Shown here: positions 55,791 through 63,781 of the stretch, piece after piece
Numbering within the stretch: position 1 is the stretch's first letter
Layout of the letters: every line of letters starts with the position of its first letter
From: Fodinicurvata fenggangensis DSM 21160
Lineage (GTDB): Bacteria > Pseudomonadota > Alphaproteobacteria > Kiloniellales > DSM-21159
Direction of reading: 5' to 3'
Assembly (NCBI RefSeq): GCF_000686045.1
Contig: NZ_JMLV01000007.1
Span: 62,001 to 126,000 of the forward strand
Length of the DNA: 64,000 nt
Notes under the pieces: model-generated
What the model saw: the letters and a program-made list of their open reading frames with translations, nothing else
What the model was told of the DNA's origin: nothing
The model's database searches: none
Made by a program: the position numbers and the translations under genes

Positions 55791-56722
55791 TCCTGACTTC
55801 CCTGCGGTGCGGGCCGCGTCACATCAATGGCCTCGGCGCCCGATTCATCCAGGCAGGCGCTTTCCACCTGCAGGGTAACGAAAAAGAATCCGAAGCGTTT
55901 CTTCACCATCCCATGCGCCTCTTTCAGGATCGCCTGGCTGTCCACGCCATCCGCCACCCGCAAATGGCCTGAGAAGACATAGCGGCCACTGGTCAGGGCC
56001 CAGGCGTGCACGTGATGCACGTCCTTCACGCCCTCCAGCGCATTGAGCGCGTCCGAGACCTCCGACAGGCTTATATCCGCCGGCGTGCCCTCCATCAGCA
56101 GATGCGCGGAATCCCGCAGAACGCCCCAGCTCGCCCAGAGCAGAACGAAGCCGAAGCCCATGCCCAGGAGCGGGTCGATCAAGAGGAAACCGGTAAAGTG
56201 GATCACCAGCGCGGTGATGATGATCAACAGGCTGCCTATGAAGGTCTGGATGATGTGCCAGAGCGCGCCCTTCACGTTCAGGTCACTCTGGCTCTGCTTC
56301 CAGATCAGCGCCAGCGAGATCACCTCGGTCACGATGCCGCCGGCCGCTGCCAGCAGCATCGGCGTGGGCGGCAGTTCGATTGGCTGGGCCAACCGCATCG
56401 CGCCCATGACGATGACCACCAGCGCCATTGCCAGGAGGAACCCGCCATTGACAAGCGCCCCCAGAAGCTCCGCCCGGTACCAGCCGAAACTGCGATCCTC
56501 GTCCGCCGGCCGCCGCGCCAGCCGCGCGGCAAAAATCGCTACCAGCACGCCGCCCACCGCCGAGAAGGTATGGAAGGCATCCGAGATCACGGCGATCGAA
56601 CCGGTCCAGAGTCCGATGCCCATCTCGATGAAGAAATAGATACCTGTCAGCCAGGCGGAGATCGCCATTCCGCGCCCGCTCGAGGGCATGTGACCTGCAT
56701 GCCCGCCATGTGCCTGTGCCAT
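55787..56722 (-). CDS. Cation diffusion facilitator, atypical metal site
   Basis: The 311-residue CDF transporter has six membrane helices and a His-rich start (MAQAHGGHAGHM). Two conserved motifs differ from the usual: in helix 2 the HxxxD zinc motif is HTFSA (His51, Ala55) and in helix 5 it is HIIQT (His156, Thr160). The flanking sequence still aligns with CzcD/ZitB (FAARLARRPADEDRSFGWYRAE; IHFTGFLLIDPLLG). So both site-A aspartates are gone while the histidines remain. It lies between a cupredoxin gene and a DMT transporter gene. Metal specificity may be shifted, perhaps towards a soft metal; this is inference. ATG 56722 is preferred over an in-frame GTG at 56731. Confidence 0.88.
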   Translation of the reverse strand: MAQAHGGHAGHMPSSGRGMAISAWLTGIYFFIEMGIGLWTGSIAVISDAFHTFSAVGGVLVAIFAARLARRPADEDRSFGWYRAELLGALVNGGFLLAMALVVIVMGAMRLAQPIELPPTPMLLAAAGGIVTEVISLALIWKQSQSDLNVKGALWHIIQTFIGSLLIIITALVIHFTGFLLIDPLLGMGFGFVLLWASWGVLRDSAHLLMEGTPADISLSEVSDALNALEGVKDVHHVHAWALTSGRYVFSGHLRVADGVDSQAILKEAHGMVKKRFGFFFVTLQVESACLDESGAEAIDVTRPAPQGSQE

Positions 56723-56798
56723 TTGTCTCACCCTTGAGTCTTCGGAATCTTCAGCCGAGCCGAAGGGGCAGGACGCGCCCCTCCGGCCCGGCAGAACA

Positions 56799-57326
56799 TC
56801 AGTGTTTCAGTTCGAAGTCGCCGACCATGCCCGAAGCGTAATGCCCCGGCACGTTGCAGCCGAATTCGAGCGTCCCATCCGTCTCTTCGGGAAAGGTCCA
56901 GACGACCTCGCCGCTCTCGCCAGGCTCCAGCAGAATGCTGTTGGCATGCCCATGCATGCCTTCCATCGCCTCCTCATCCAGGCTTTGCGGTGTCATGATC
57001 CCCTGTTGCATCATCGCCATCATTTCCTCCTTGTGATCGGCATGCATCTCGGGGGTCCCGATGTTGAATTCGTGCACCAGGTCGCCTGTGTTTCGAAGCT
57101 CGAAGCGGATTGTTTCGCCAGCCTGGACCTCCAGGCGTTCCGGTTCGAAGCGGGTGTCGTCCATGACGACCTCGATGCTGCGCGAGACCTGGGAGGCCTC
57201 GCCCGGCGTGCCATGGGGCGCAGCATGGCCGTCGTTGTTGGCGCCGTTGGCAAGCGCGCCTGTCGCGGCGACAGCGAAGGGCAGCGCTGCCAAGGCAAGG
57301 CAGCGCGTATAAATCGTTTTGAACAT
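56799..57326 (-). CDS. Cupredoxin-family periplasmic blue copper protein
   Basis: The 175-residue protein has a signal peptide (cleaved near ALANG, residue 26) and a cupredoxin domain. The type-1 copper ligands appear as His85 (DLVHEFNIG), Cys157, His162 and Met167 (GCNVPGHYASGM). A Met/His-rich insertion between about 93 and 127 (TPEMHADHKEEMMAMMQQ) could add a second copper site. It probably carries or buffers copper in the periplasm. The CDF gene follows 76 bases downstream; upstream is the exported protein at 57419-57799. Confidence 0.9.
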   Translation of the reverse strand: MFKTIYTRCLALAALPFAVAATGALANGANNDGHAAPHGTPGEASQVSRSIEVVMDDTRFEPERLEVQAGETIRFELRNTGDLVHEFNIGTPEMHADHKEEMMAMMQQGIMTPQSLDEEAMEGMHGHANSILLEPGESGEVVWTFPEETDGTLEFGCNVPGHYASGMVGDFELKH

Positions 57327-57418
57327 GTCTATCCTCGTTCCTGTAACGGGTCGCAGACTCCACCCGAAACCGTCCTCACCGGACCGCAGGTGGAGTGTCG
57401 ATGAGAACTTCCGCTCTC

Positions 57419-57799
57419 TCAGGAACGTGGCGGCGGTATCTCCACCTCCAGGAATCCGCCTATCGCCAGGTGCTCGTCAAATGGGGCCAGCACGAGCAGC
57501 AGGTTAAAGTCAGGCACCGCGGACCAGCTGTCCTGCCCCATCTGGAAAGAGGTACAGTGCCCGGCCGTCGTCTTGCAGCCACCGGGCTGGTCATGGGAAT
57601 GCCCGTCATCCTCGGAGTCCATAGCCCTGGGATACGCCCTATCACCCGACTCCATCTTGCCATCAGCGGCCCCATGGACATGATCCGATTCGGCGGCTGT
57701 CGGGTTTTTCTCCGGCAGAGCATTGGCGACAGCGCCGGACAGCCCGAAGGCAAGGGCCAGCAACAGGAGTGCGGAAAAGCGGGTGAGCCGTGCCATCAT
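57419..57799 (-). CDS. Small exported protein with Cys/His cluster
   Basis: The 126-residue protein has a signal peptide (MMARLTRFSALLLLALAFGL region) and a mature part with a His/Asp/Gly stretch (ESDHVHGAADGKM) and a Cys-containing loop GGCKTTAGHCTSFQM. CopL-like and DUF2946-type proteins beside copper genes look similar, but the match is not secure. ATG 57799 (or 57796) has GGGACGG just upstream; ATG 57820 is also in frame. An eight-pair inverted repeat (57357-57364 with 57389-57396) lies between it and the cupredoxin gene. Confidence 0.6.
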   Translation of the reverse strand: MMARLTRFSALLLLALAFGLSGAVANALPEKNPTAAESDHVHGAADGKMESGDRAYPRAMDSEDDGHSHDQPGGCKTTAGHCTSFQMGQDSWSAVPDFNLLLVLAPFDEHLAIGGFLEVEIPPPRS

Positions 57800-57843
57800 G
57801 ACCGTCCCATAAAAGCGCATTTCCCAGGGAAGAGTCCAGACGT

Positions 57844-58254
57844 TCAGTCCCGGACGATATAGTAGTCCAGGCTGTTGTTCTGCATGACCTCGATGGTGTG
57901 CGTGCTGACGCCCCGCGAATGATGCGCCTCCACGTAATACCAGCCGGACGGCAGGCTCATCCTGGGATTGGCGCCCCTTCTCTGTTTGACCAGGTAGCTG
58001 TGGTTCCCGCCGGCGCCCTCGTGATGATAGATGCGCCAGTCGATGTTCTCACCGACACGCCGCATGCTCGAGCTGTCCGTCAGCAGGGCCAGGGAGATAT
58101 TCCCCGAGCCGCTGCGCGAACGGGCATAGCGGCGGCTGGGCAAGTCGCGGCCGGAGCCGCAGCCGGCCAGACCACCGGTCAGCGCCAGGAGGCCGAGCCC
58201 GGCCAGCGCCTTCCGGCGGGTCAGGAATGACGTCTGGGAATGCGATTCAGGCAT
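57844..58254 (-). CDS. Small exported lipoprotein, possibly Tat-dependent, unknown function
   Basis: The 136-residue protein starts with a signal containing an Arg-Arg pair (FLTRRKALAGLGLLALTGG) and a lipobox Leu-Ala-Gly-Cys (LTGGLAGCGSG). After cleavage Cys32 would be lipidated. The mature part has two Arg/Ser-rich and His-rich stretches and ends in LDYYIVRD. No domain is recognised. It is the first gene of a minus-strand run leading through the exported protein to the cupredoxin gene and CDF gene. Confidence 0.65.
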   Translation of the reverse strand: MPESHSQTSFLTRRKALAGLGLLALTGGLAGCGSGRDLPSRRYARSRSGSGNISLALLTDSSSMRRVGENIDWRIYHHEGAGGNHSYLVKQRRGANPRMSLPSGWYYVEAHHSRGVSTHTIEVMQNNSLDYYIVRD

Positions 58255-58458
58255 GGGAAGAATCCAGTCAGGCTTTTGCGCGAATCCAGATCATAAAGCA
58301 GCCGAATCGCAAATTCATCAAGAATTGTCATATCCTGTGACCGAATCTTCATACGATGCATGCAGAAATGGCGCATTTGGCGCTTTCCTTGCCAACGCCC
58401 AAGGACCAGAGATCGATCCCCTGTGTTAGCAGAAAGCGCAATCCATGATAGTCATGCC

Positions 58459-58479
58459 TGTGCCTTCGAAGAAGGCACA
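58459..58479. promoter_or_regulatory. Perfect 9-3-9 inverted repeat before the RibD-like gene
   Basis: TGTGCCTTC (58459-58467) and GAAGGCACA (58471-58479) are exact complements around GAA. The element lies 36 bases before the start of the reductase gene, the position of a repressor operator overlapping the promoter. There is no T-run, so it is not a terminator. The binding protein is unknown. Confidence 0.5.
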
Positions 58480-58515
58480 TGACAACTGGTGCCACCCGCA
58501 GCCGAAGAAACACTC

Positions 58516-59187
58516 ATGAGACAGGTCATCGCCATCACCCACGTCACGCTCGACGGTATCATGCAGGCGCCTGGAGGACCGGAGGAGGATCCGACTGGAG
58601 ACTTCAGGCAAGGCGGCTGGATTGCACCCTTCTTTGATGAAGCCCTGGACGAGGCCCTGGGTGAAATCATGTCCGGGGAATTCGACCTGCTCCTGGGGCG
58701 CCGCACCTACGAAATATTCGCGGCCTACTGGCCCTATGCCGGCGACCATCCCATCGCGCGGGCCTTCAACAAGGCGGCGAAATACGTCATCACGAACAGC
58801 CTAGACAGCTTCGATTGGGTGAACACGCACCCCCTGCGCGGTGATGCCGTTGAGAATATCCGCAAGCTGAAGGCCACCGACGGGCCCGCATTGCACGTCT
58901 GGGGCAGCAGCGAACTGCTTCAGGCACTGATCGCCGCAGATCTGGTCGACGAGTTCCACATCTGGATCTTCCCGCTGGTCCTCGGCAAGGGCAAGCGGCT
59001 GTTCGAAAATGGCGTACCGCCGCGTGGCCTGACCCTGGTCGAGTCACGCAGCGCACCCAAGGGCGTCCTCCTCAATACCTACCGTCCGGCCGGACCTCTC
59101 CCGGAAGCATCGCTTGCTCCTGACACTCCATCCGAAGCCGAGCTGGCACGCCGCAGGAAGCTGGCCGCCGAGGAAGGTCAGGGCTGA
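58516..59187 (+). CDS. Dihydrofolate-reductase-like protein (RibD C-terminal domain family)
   Basis: The 223-residue protein belongs to the RibD_C/dihydrofolate-reductase-like family: RQVIAITHVTLDGIMQAPGG at the start, LLLGRRTYEIFAAYWPYAGD next, and GSSELLQALIAADLVDEFHI later. Stand-alone members are common; in most the substrate is unknown, and they are not sufficient evidence for riboflavin synthesis. ATG 58516 gives the family N-terminus; GAAGAAACACTC precedes it. A 9-3-9 inverted repeat lies just upstream. Confidence 0.85.
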   Translation: MRQVIAITHVTLDGIMQAPGGPEEDPTGDFRQGGWIAPFFDEALDEALGEIMSGEFDLLLGRRTYEIFAAYWPYAGDHPIARAFNKAAKYVITNSLDSFDWVNTHPLRGDAVENIRKLKATDGPALHVWGSSELLQALIAADLVDEFHIWIFPLVLGKGKRLFENGVPPRGLTLVESRSAPKGVLLNTYRPAGPLPEASLAPDTPSEAELARRRKLAAEEGQG

Positions 59188-59260
59188 TCTTGGCGTTGGA
59201 CAGCTGGACCGAAGAAGACTACAGTATTATCAGGTAATACTTGGTGATAAGAGCCCACTG

Positions 59261-59533
59261 ATGGCAACGTCCCTCAAGATTGATGACGCGCTGAAAAGCC
59301 GTATCCAGAACCTCGCCAGCCAGCGTCGCCGCTCGGCGCATTGGCTTATGCTGGATGCGATCCAGCAGTATGTCGAGCGCGAGGAGGCGCGCGAGAGCTT
59401 CAAGCAGGAAGCTCTCTCGTCCTGGGAGGCTTATCAGGAGACGGGGCGGCATCTGACGGGCGAGGAAGTTCGCACCTGGCTGAACACCTGGGACAGCGAC
59501 GATGAAAAGGCGCCGCCCGAGTGCCACGAGTAA
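59261..59533 (+). CDS. Ribbon-helix-helix antitoxin (ParD/CopG-like)
   Basis: The 90-residue protein begins MATSLKIDDALKSRIQNLAS, the ribbon-helix-helix fold of CopG/ParD-type antitoxins (DNA binding, about residues 1-45), followed by an acidic C-terminal tail. The toxin gene follows and overlaps by 13 bases (stop TAA at 59531-59533, GTG start at 59521). The antitoxin would neutralise the toxin and repress the pair. Confidence 0.87.
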   Translation: MATSLKIDDALKSRIQNLASQRRRSAHWLMLDAIQQYVEREEARESFKQEALSSWEAYQETGRHLTGEEVRTWLNTWDSDDEKAPPECHE

Positions 59534-59814
59534 TCGTCACGGAAGGCGCCGTACAGGGTTTGGAACGCTGTCGGCAGTTCCTGGCTGCCAAATCCACGAC
59601 AGCGGCCAGGCGTGCGGGCCAGGCAATCCAGCAGCAATTCCTGCTCCTGGAAACAACACCCAGCATCGGCCGGCCGCTACCTGATGCACCGGAGTTGCGC
59701 GAGTTGGTGATCGCGTTTGGAGACTCCGGTTATGTCGCGCTCTACCGCCACGACCCAGCCGAAGATGCAGTCTACATCCTGGCCTTCCGGCATCAGAAGG
59801 AAGCGGGTTACTGA
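59521..59814 (+). CDS. RelE/ParE-family toxin
   Basis: The 97-residue protein starts with GTG overlapping the antitoxin gene. It has the RelE/ParE-fold sequence: VTEGAVQGLERCRQFLAAKS at the N-terminus, RPLPDAPELRELVIAFGDSGYVALY in the middle and VYILAFRHQKEAGY at the end. The RHH partner points to ParE (gyrase poison) rather than a ribosome-dependent RelE mRNase; the sequence alone does not decide it. Confidence 0.87.
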   Translation: MPRVIVTEGAVQGLERCRQFLAAKSTTAARRAGQAIQQQFLLLETTPSIGRPLPDAPELRELVIAFGDSGYVALYRHDPAEDAVYILAFRHQKEAGY

Positions 59815-59864
59815 CAGCGGGCCTTTCAGCAAGCTGGATCCTTTCAGTGCACCTCACCCTTCCC

Positions 59865-59900
59865 TTTCCAGGATTTCACCATATTACCGCTGTCACGGCG
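59865..59900 (-). repeat. Partial copy of the holin gene 3' end
   Basis: On the minus strand this segment encodes SGNMVKSWKG, nearly the same as the holin C-terminus SGEKMVKSWKG at 61303-61340, and the DNA matches as CTTTCCAGGATTTCACCAT against CCTTCCAGGACTTCACCAT, followed by CCGCTG in both. The copy is not part of an intact gene. The DUF433/PIN-like pair lies between the two matching ends, so this could mark the boundary of an insertion. Confidence 0.45.
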
Positions 59901-59932
59901 TAAAAGTTTTTCTTAAAGAGGACTAATAGTTG

Positions 59933-60394
59933 CTATTTCTGCCGCTTACTCTTTCTCTTTCGCTTCTTCTGCGCCTTGGAGAAATTAATATCCACCTTTT
60001 TGAGTTCTCCCGTTTCCTTGATGTTCCAAGGTGGCCGATAACATTCCCGAGAACTCATAGCTTCTAACGTTAATTCTATTCTATCCCACCACTGTAATAT
60101 GTGAGCGGCCTGTAAATAACCTTTGAAGTTCCCCCACTTAGGCGGAAGGTGTATCACCTTGAGTCCCGTGTCGAAAACAGCATTTATCTGCGGCTCAAGA
60201 ATCACAAAATCTTTATCTGCTGTCAGAATGGCGTGGCCGCCTTCATTGGCAAAATTAGTGATCCAATGTACATCGCTACTTCCACTATCTCCAACCTCAT
60301 GGATTGAAGTGATTTCCCAGCCGTCACGAATCGCAATATCACGGATTGCAGCTACAATGAACGGGGAGACGTGTTCATCGGCACGAATTATCAA
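59933..60394 (-). CDS. PIN-like toxin candidate (DUF5615/COG4634-like)
   Basis: The 153-residue protein resembles the small PIN-like nucleases that accompany DUF433 proteins. Acidic residues at PIN-type positions are Asp6 in RADEHVSPF, Asp41, Asp60 and Asp62 in ILTADKDFV. A basic C-terminal tail (KKRKRKSKRQK) follows. Its ATG overlaps the DUF433 gene stop by four bases (ATGA), the usual toxin-antitoxin layout. The region is AT-richer than the surrounding chromosome. It would act as an RNase if the pair is active; this is inferred from family. Confidence 0.75.
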   Translation of the reverse strand: MIIRADEHVSPFIVAAIRDIAIRDGWEITSIHEVGDSGSSDVHWITNFANEGGHAILTADKDFVILEPQINAVFDTGLKVIHLPPKWGNFKGYLQAAHILQWWDRIELTLEAMSSRECYRPPWNIKETGELKKVDINFSKAQKKRKRKSKRQK

Positions 60395-61080
60395 GCAGCC
60401 ACCAATTCGTATTCTATTGCCGAAGATACCAACTCTGGAGGCACGTCAAACCATTTTGCAACACGTGCTTTGCTGCCTTCGGCTTTCCACTGTTGAAACA
60501 ATGCTGTAGTCGGTACTTTCGTACCTTCTATTGTTGGACGTCCAAAGGCAACATGAGGGTTGATTATTATGCTCGGGAACTCTGCGGGACGGGGCTTCCA
60601 CATACGAGCCAGATACGTTTTCGGGTCAAACACAACACCCTTTTCAATCGTCTGCTCTATCGTGTCCCACATTTCGTGCTGACCAGTAACCAAATCCCGT
60701 GTCGTGCTGTCTCCGTGCTTCTCAGCTACTCGTGCAAATACCTTGCGCCTGTCGGTCACATATTGTGCGCGGGACAAAGCCAACGGATGAGTAACCTGCC
60801 AGTCTCTGCGAGCATTCTCTGCCGCTGTCCTGATCGTTGCCATTGGAACACCCTGTCCTCGAAATATGGCAATGAACCGCAATTCCATGAGGTCAAGAAA
60901 ACTCACCGTACGTGTGCCCTCAAAGTCACGATCAACAATTGGACCTGACTTGCTATTCGGATACCCGGTAAGCCAACTCCTGATCAGTGCAGACTTAACC
61001 CCAACAAGGCGTGCCACGTCAGAAATACTGAAGAACCCGGCCAATAATGGGTCTGTCTTATGTGCAAGCCGGACACTCAT
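60391..61080 (-). CDS. DUF433 protein with N-terminal HTH (antitoxin candidate)
   Basis: The 229-residue protein has a MerR-like helix-turn-helix at about residues 15-60 (FFSISDVARLVGVKSALIRSW) and a C-terminal DUF433 domain at about 168-225 with the characteristic NPHVAFGRPTIEGTKVPTTALF. DUF433 proteins are the antitoxin-like partners of PIN-like proteins encoded just downstream, as here. It probably binds its own promoter region (61081-61302, AT-rich and without a gene). Confidence 0.82.
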   Translation of the reverse strand: MSVRLAHKTDPLLAGFFSISDVARLVGVKSALIRSWLTGYPNSKSGPIVDRDFEGTRTVSFLDLMELRFIAIFRGQGVPMATIRTAAENARRDWQVTHPLALSRAQYVTDRRKVFARVAEKHGDSTTRDLVTGQHEMWDTIEQTIEKGVVFDPKTYLARMWKPRPAEFPSIIINPHVAFGRPTIEGTKVPTTALFQQWKAEGSKARVAKWFDVPPELVSSAIEYELVAA

Positions 61081-61302
61081 AGTTTGTCCTTATAAAGCAC
61101 CTCGCATCTAATGCGATCAGTGCAAATCATATTGAGATGGCGTAATTTGTCCATGTTAACATTAGAACGCTAGTTGAGTTCATTTATCACTTATGAACAA
61201 CGCTGCCCAGCTTTCTAGCATAGAAACTCATGAACCGACCTAGTTAACGCTAAACAAAATTACGTTTCCAAGGAAATTCCTGCATAGGCTCCAAGCGGCC
61301 CA

Positions 61303-61701
61303 CTACCCCTTCCAGGACTTCACCATCTTCTCGCCGCTGCGGCCGACGACGTAACCGCCGACGCCCAGCGTCAGCAGGTCCCAGAGGCGCTCGGGCAGCT
61401 CCAGGGTCAGGCCCAGGCCTAACAGGACCTGTAGGTAGGGCGCCAGCAGGTAGTTGTTGGCGATCACCGCGGCGATGACCAGCATCAGCAGCGGCCGCCA
61501 GGTGGCCGTCAGGGGATGTTCCGAGCGCGCCTCGGCCAGTACGATCTCGGCACCGGCGCGCTCGATCTCGCCGGCATGGGCCAGCAGGGCGGCGGTCAGT
61601 TCGCGTTCCGCCTCGTTCCGCGCCCCTTTGTCGGGCAGCACGCGGTCCAGCACCTGTCCGAAGACTGGCGCCAACGCCGCAATCAGGGCCGGAAAGGCCA
61701 T
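61303..61701 (-). CDS. 3TM-family holin (GTA/phage type)
   Basis: The 132-residue protein has the layout of GTA/phage 3TM holins: a helical N-terminus (ALIAALAPVFGQVLDRVLPD), a charged central helix, then two close hydrophobic segments (LLMLVIAAVIANNYLLAPYL, and LLGLGLTLELPERLWDLLTL with GVGGYVVGRSGEKM). Holins permeabilise the inner membrane to release a lysozyme. ATG 61701 with GGAGGGAACG upstream is the start. A GH108 lysozyme lies 1.5 kb away on the same strand, separated by an oppositely oriented MFS gene. Confidence 0.8.
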   Translation of the reverse strand: MAFPALIAALAPVFGQVLDRVLPDKGARNEAERELTAALLAHAGEIERAGAEIVLAEARSEHPLTATWRPLLMLVIAAVIANNYLLAPYLQVLLGLGLTLELPERLWDLLTLGVGGYVVGRSGEKMVKSWKG

Positions 61702-61845
61702 CGTTCCCTCCTCCTCATCCCGTCTCAATATTCTTCATGCCAGGCCACGCCGGCCATCCTTGCCGAAGGCAGCAACAGCCTTGCGTCTTGATTCCGCCGC
61801 GCGCGCTGCCGACAATGCCGGGGTCGGCAAGCTGCAGGTCGAGCC

Positions 61846-63219
61846 ATGTTTTCAGGACCGCTGAGCGACAGGCGCTACAGGCATCTCTTCGCCGCCCAGG
61901 TGATCGCCCTTCTGGGCACCGGCCTGACGACCGTGGCCCTGGCACTGCTCGCGGATGCCCTGGCCGGCGCGCAGGCCGGACAGGTGCTGGGCACCGCCCT
62001 GGCGATCAAGATGGTGGCCTATGTGGGCATCGCCCCGCTGGTCGGCGCCTACGCCACGCGCCTGCCGCGGCGCAGCCTGCTGGTCGGGCTCGACCTGCTG
62101 CGCGCCTCGGCTGTCGGTGTCCTGCCATTCGTCAGCGAGATCTGGCAGATTTACCTGCTGATCTTCCTGCTGAACGCCTGTTCCGCCGGGTTCACGCCGC
62201 TGTTCCAGGCCACCATTCCCGACATCCTCGAGACGGACAGCCACTATACGCGGGCCCTCTCCCTCTCGCGGCTGGCCTACGACCTGGAAAACCTGCTCAG
62301 TCCCCTGGCCGCCGCCTTGCTGCTGACGATGATGGGCTTCGACCTGCTGTTCCTGCTGAACGCCCTGGCTTTCCTGGCCTCGGCCCTGCTGGTCGTTTCG
62401 GTCGTGCTGCCCCGGGCCCAGGCGACGGACGCCCCGCAGAGCCTGCGCGACCGGCTCGGACACGGCCTGAGGATCTACCTGCGCACGCCCCGCCTGAAGG
62501 GACTGCTGGCCCTCAGCCTGGCAGTGGCCGCCGGCGGCGCCATGCAGATCGTGAACACCGTGGTCTACGTGCGCAGCGGCCTGGGCCTGGGGGAAATTTC
62601 GGTGGCGCTCGCCTTCGCCGCCGCCGGTGGCGGCTCCATGGTCGTGGCGCTCGGCCTGCCGCGCCTGCTCGACAAAGTGGCCCAGCGTCCACTCATGCTG
62701 GCGGGCGGCGGCCTCATGACTGCCAGCCTGTTCCTCGGCCTGCTCCAGCCCGCCTTCGGTCCCCTGCTACTTCTCTGGTTCCTGCTGGGCGCGGGCAGCT
62801 CCCTGGTCCTGACGCCCTCGGGGCGGCTGCTGAAACAGTCCTGTCGCGGGGCGGATCGCGCCGCCGTTTTCTCGGCCCAGTTCTCGCTCTCCCATGCCTG
62901 CTGGCTTGTGACCTATCCGCTGGCCGGATGGCTGGGCAGCCAGTACGGACTCTCGCTCGCCTTCCTTGTCCTCGGCCTACTCGCCTTGACCGGGACCCTT
63001 GCGGCCGCACGGCTCTGGCCGGATGGCGATCCTGTTGTGCTGGAACACGAACACCCGCCCCAGCATCACAGCCATCTGCACGTCCACGACGAACACCACC
63101 AGCATGAACACGAAGGCTGGGAAGGTCCGGAGCCCCATGCGCATCCGCACCGCCATGCGCCCGGCCGCCACCGCCATGCCTTCGTCATCGATACCCATCA
63201 CGCGCACTGGCCCGTGTAA
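61846..63219 (+). CDS. MFS exporter with His-rich C-terminal tail (NreB-like)
   Basis: The 457-residue protein has twelve predicted helices of the major facilitator superfamily (about residues 1-400). The C-terminal 55 residues are very rich in His, Asp and Glu (QHHSHLHVHDEHHQHEHEG), typical of NreB/Ni-Co exporters in which the tail chelates metal. Nickel or cobalt efflux is the best guess. The gene ends overlapping by 35 bases the 3' end of the convergent GH108 gene, and it separates the holin from that lysozyme gene. Confidence 0.83.
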   Translation: MFSGPLSDRRYRHLFAAQVIALLGTGLTTVALALLADALAGAQAGQVLGTALAIKMVAYVGIAPLVGAYATRLPRRSLLVGLDLLRASAVGVLPFVSEIWQIYLLIFLLNACSAGFTPLFQATIPDILETDSHYTRALSLSRLAYDLENLLSPLAAALLLTMMGFDLLFLLNALAFLASALLVVSVVLPRAQATDAPQSLRDRLGHGLRIYLRTPRLKGLLALSLAVAAGGAMQIVNTVVYVRSGLGLGEISVALAFAAAGGGSMVVALGLPRLLDKVAQRPLMLAGGGLMTASLFLGLLQPAFGPLLLLWFLLGAGSSLVLTPSGRLLKQSCRGADRAAVFSAQFSLSHACWLVTYPLAGWLGSQYGLSLAFLVLGLLALTGTLAAARLWPDGDPVVLEHEHPPQHHSHLHVHDEHHQHEHEGWEGPEPHAHPHRHAPGRHRHAFVIDTHHAHWPV

Positions 63220-63781
63220 TCACACCCTCCCGCACATCGATTGACGCCGCGCACAGCGCCAACGCGGCGCCGTGGGCGGCCAGGGTGCGACGCAGCCAAC
63301 CGCGACCGTAACGCGCGAAGCCGGCCAGCCCGGCGTAATAGGCCGCCCGCTCGGCGCAGAGGTCGCGCAGCACCGCCGCCTCCTGGCCCCGATCCCTGGC
63401 GGCCGCCAGGGTCACCGGGCCGAAGAGCCCGTCCACGTCCACACCGCAAGCCTCCTGCAGCGTCCGCACCGTCACCTCGGGCGGGCAGTTCACGGCCATG
63501 TCAAAGACCAGCAGCGCCAGGGGCGGCGGCAGCCGGTCGCAGAACTGCGCCTGCCAGAAGTGCTCACGATAGAGCGCCGCCGCCGCGGCCTCGTCCAGCC
63601 GGCGGATGTCCGCGGCGTCCGCATCGGGATGAAGCCGGCGATAGAAGCGCAGGGAAATCCCCCAGCGGGTGGTGCCGCCGGGATCGACCGGATCGTCGGT
63701 GACCGCCCCGCCGCCCTCCCAGGCCAGGACGAAGGCGAGGGCCGATTCGAAGCCGTGGACGCCATCAAAGCCGGGTTGCAT
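63185..63781 (-). CDS. GH108 N-acetylmuramidase (endolysin-type)
   Basis: The 198-residue enzyme has the GH108 signature: the catalytic Glu22 in FVLAWEGGGAVTDDPVDPGGTT followed by RWGIS, and a C-terminal peptidoglycan-binding_3 domain (QEACGVDVDGLFGPVTLAA). It cleaves the glycan strand of peptidoglycan. Together with the holin at 61303-61701 it forms a lysis pair like that used by alphaproteobacterial gene transfer agents, where the pair lies apart from the particle genes. Its start overlaps the preceding gene by 17 bases; no signal peptide is present, fitting holin-dependent export. Confidence 0.87.
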   Translation of the reverse strand: MQPGFDGVHGFESALAFVLAWEGGGAVTDDPVDPGGTTRWGISLRFYRRLHPDADAADIRRLDEAAAAALYREHFWQAQFCDRLPPPLALLVFDMAVNCPPEVTVRTLQEACGVDVDGLFGPVTLAAARDRGQEAAVLRDLCAERAAYYAGLAGFARYGRGWLRRTLAAHGAALALCAASIDVREGVITRASARDGYR

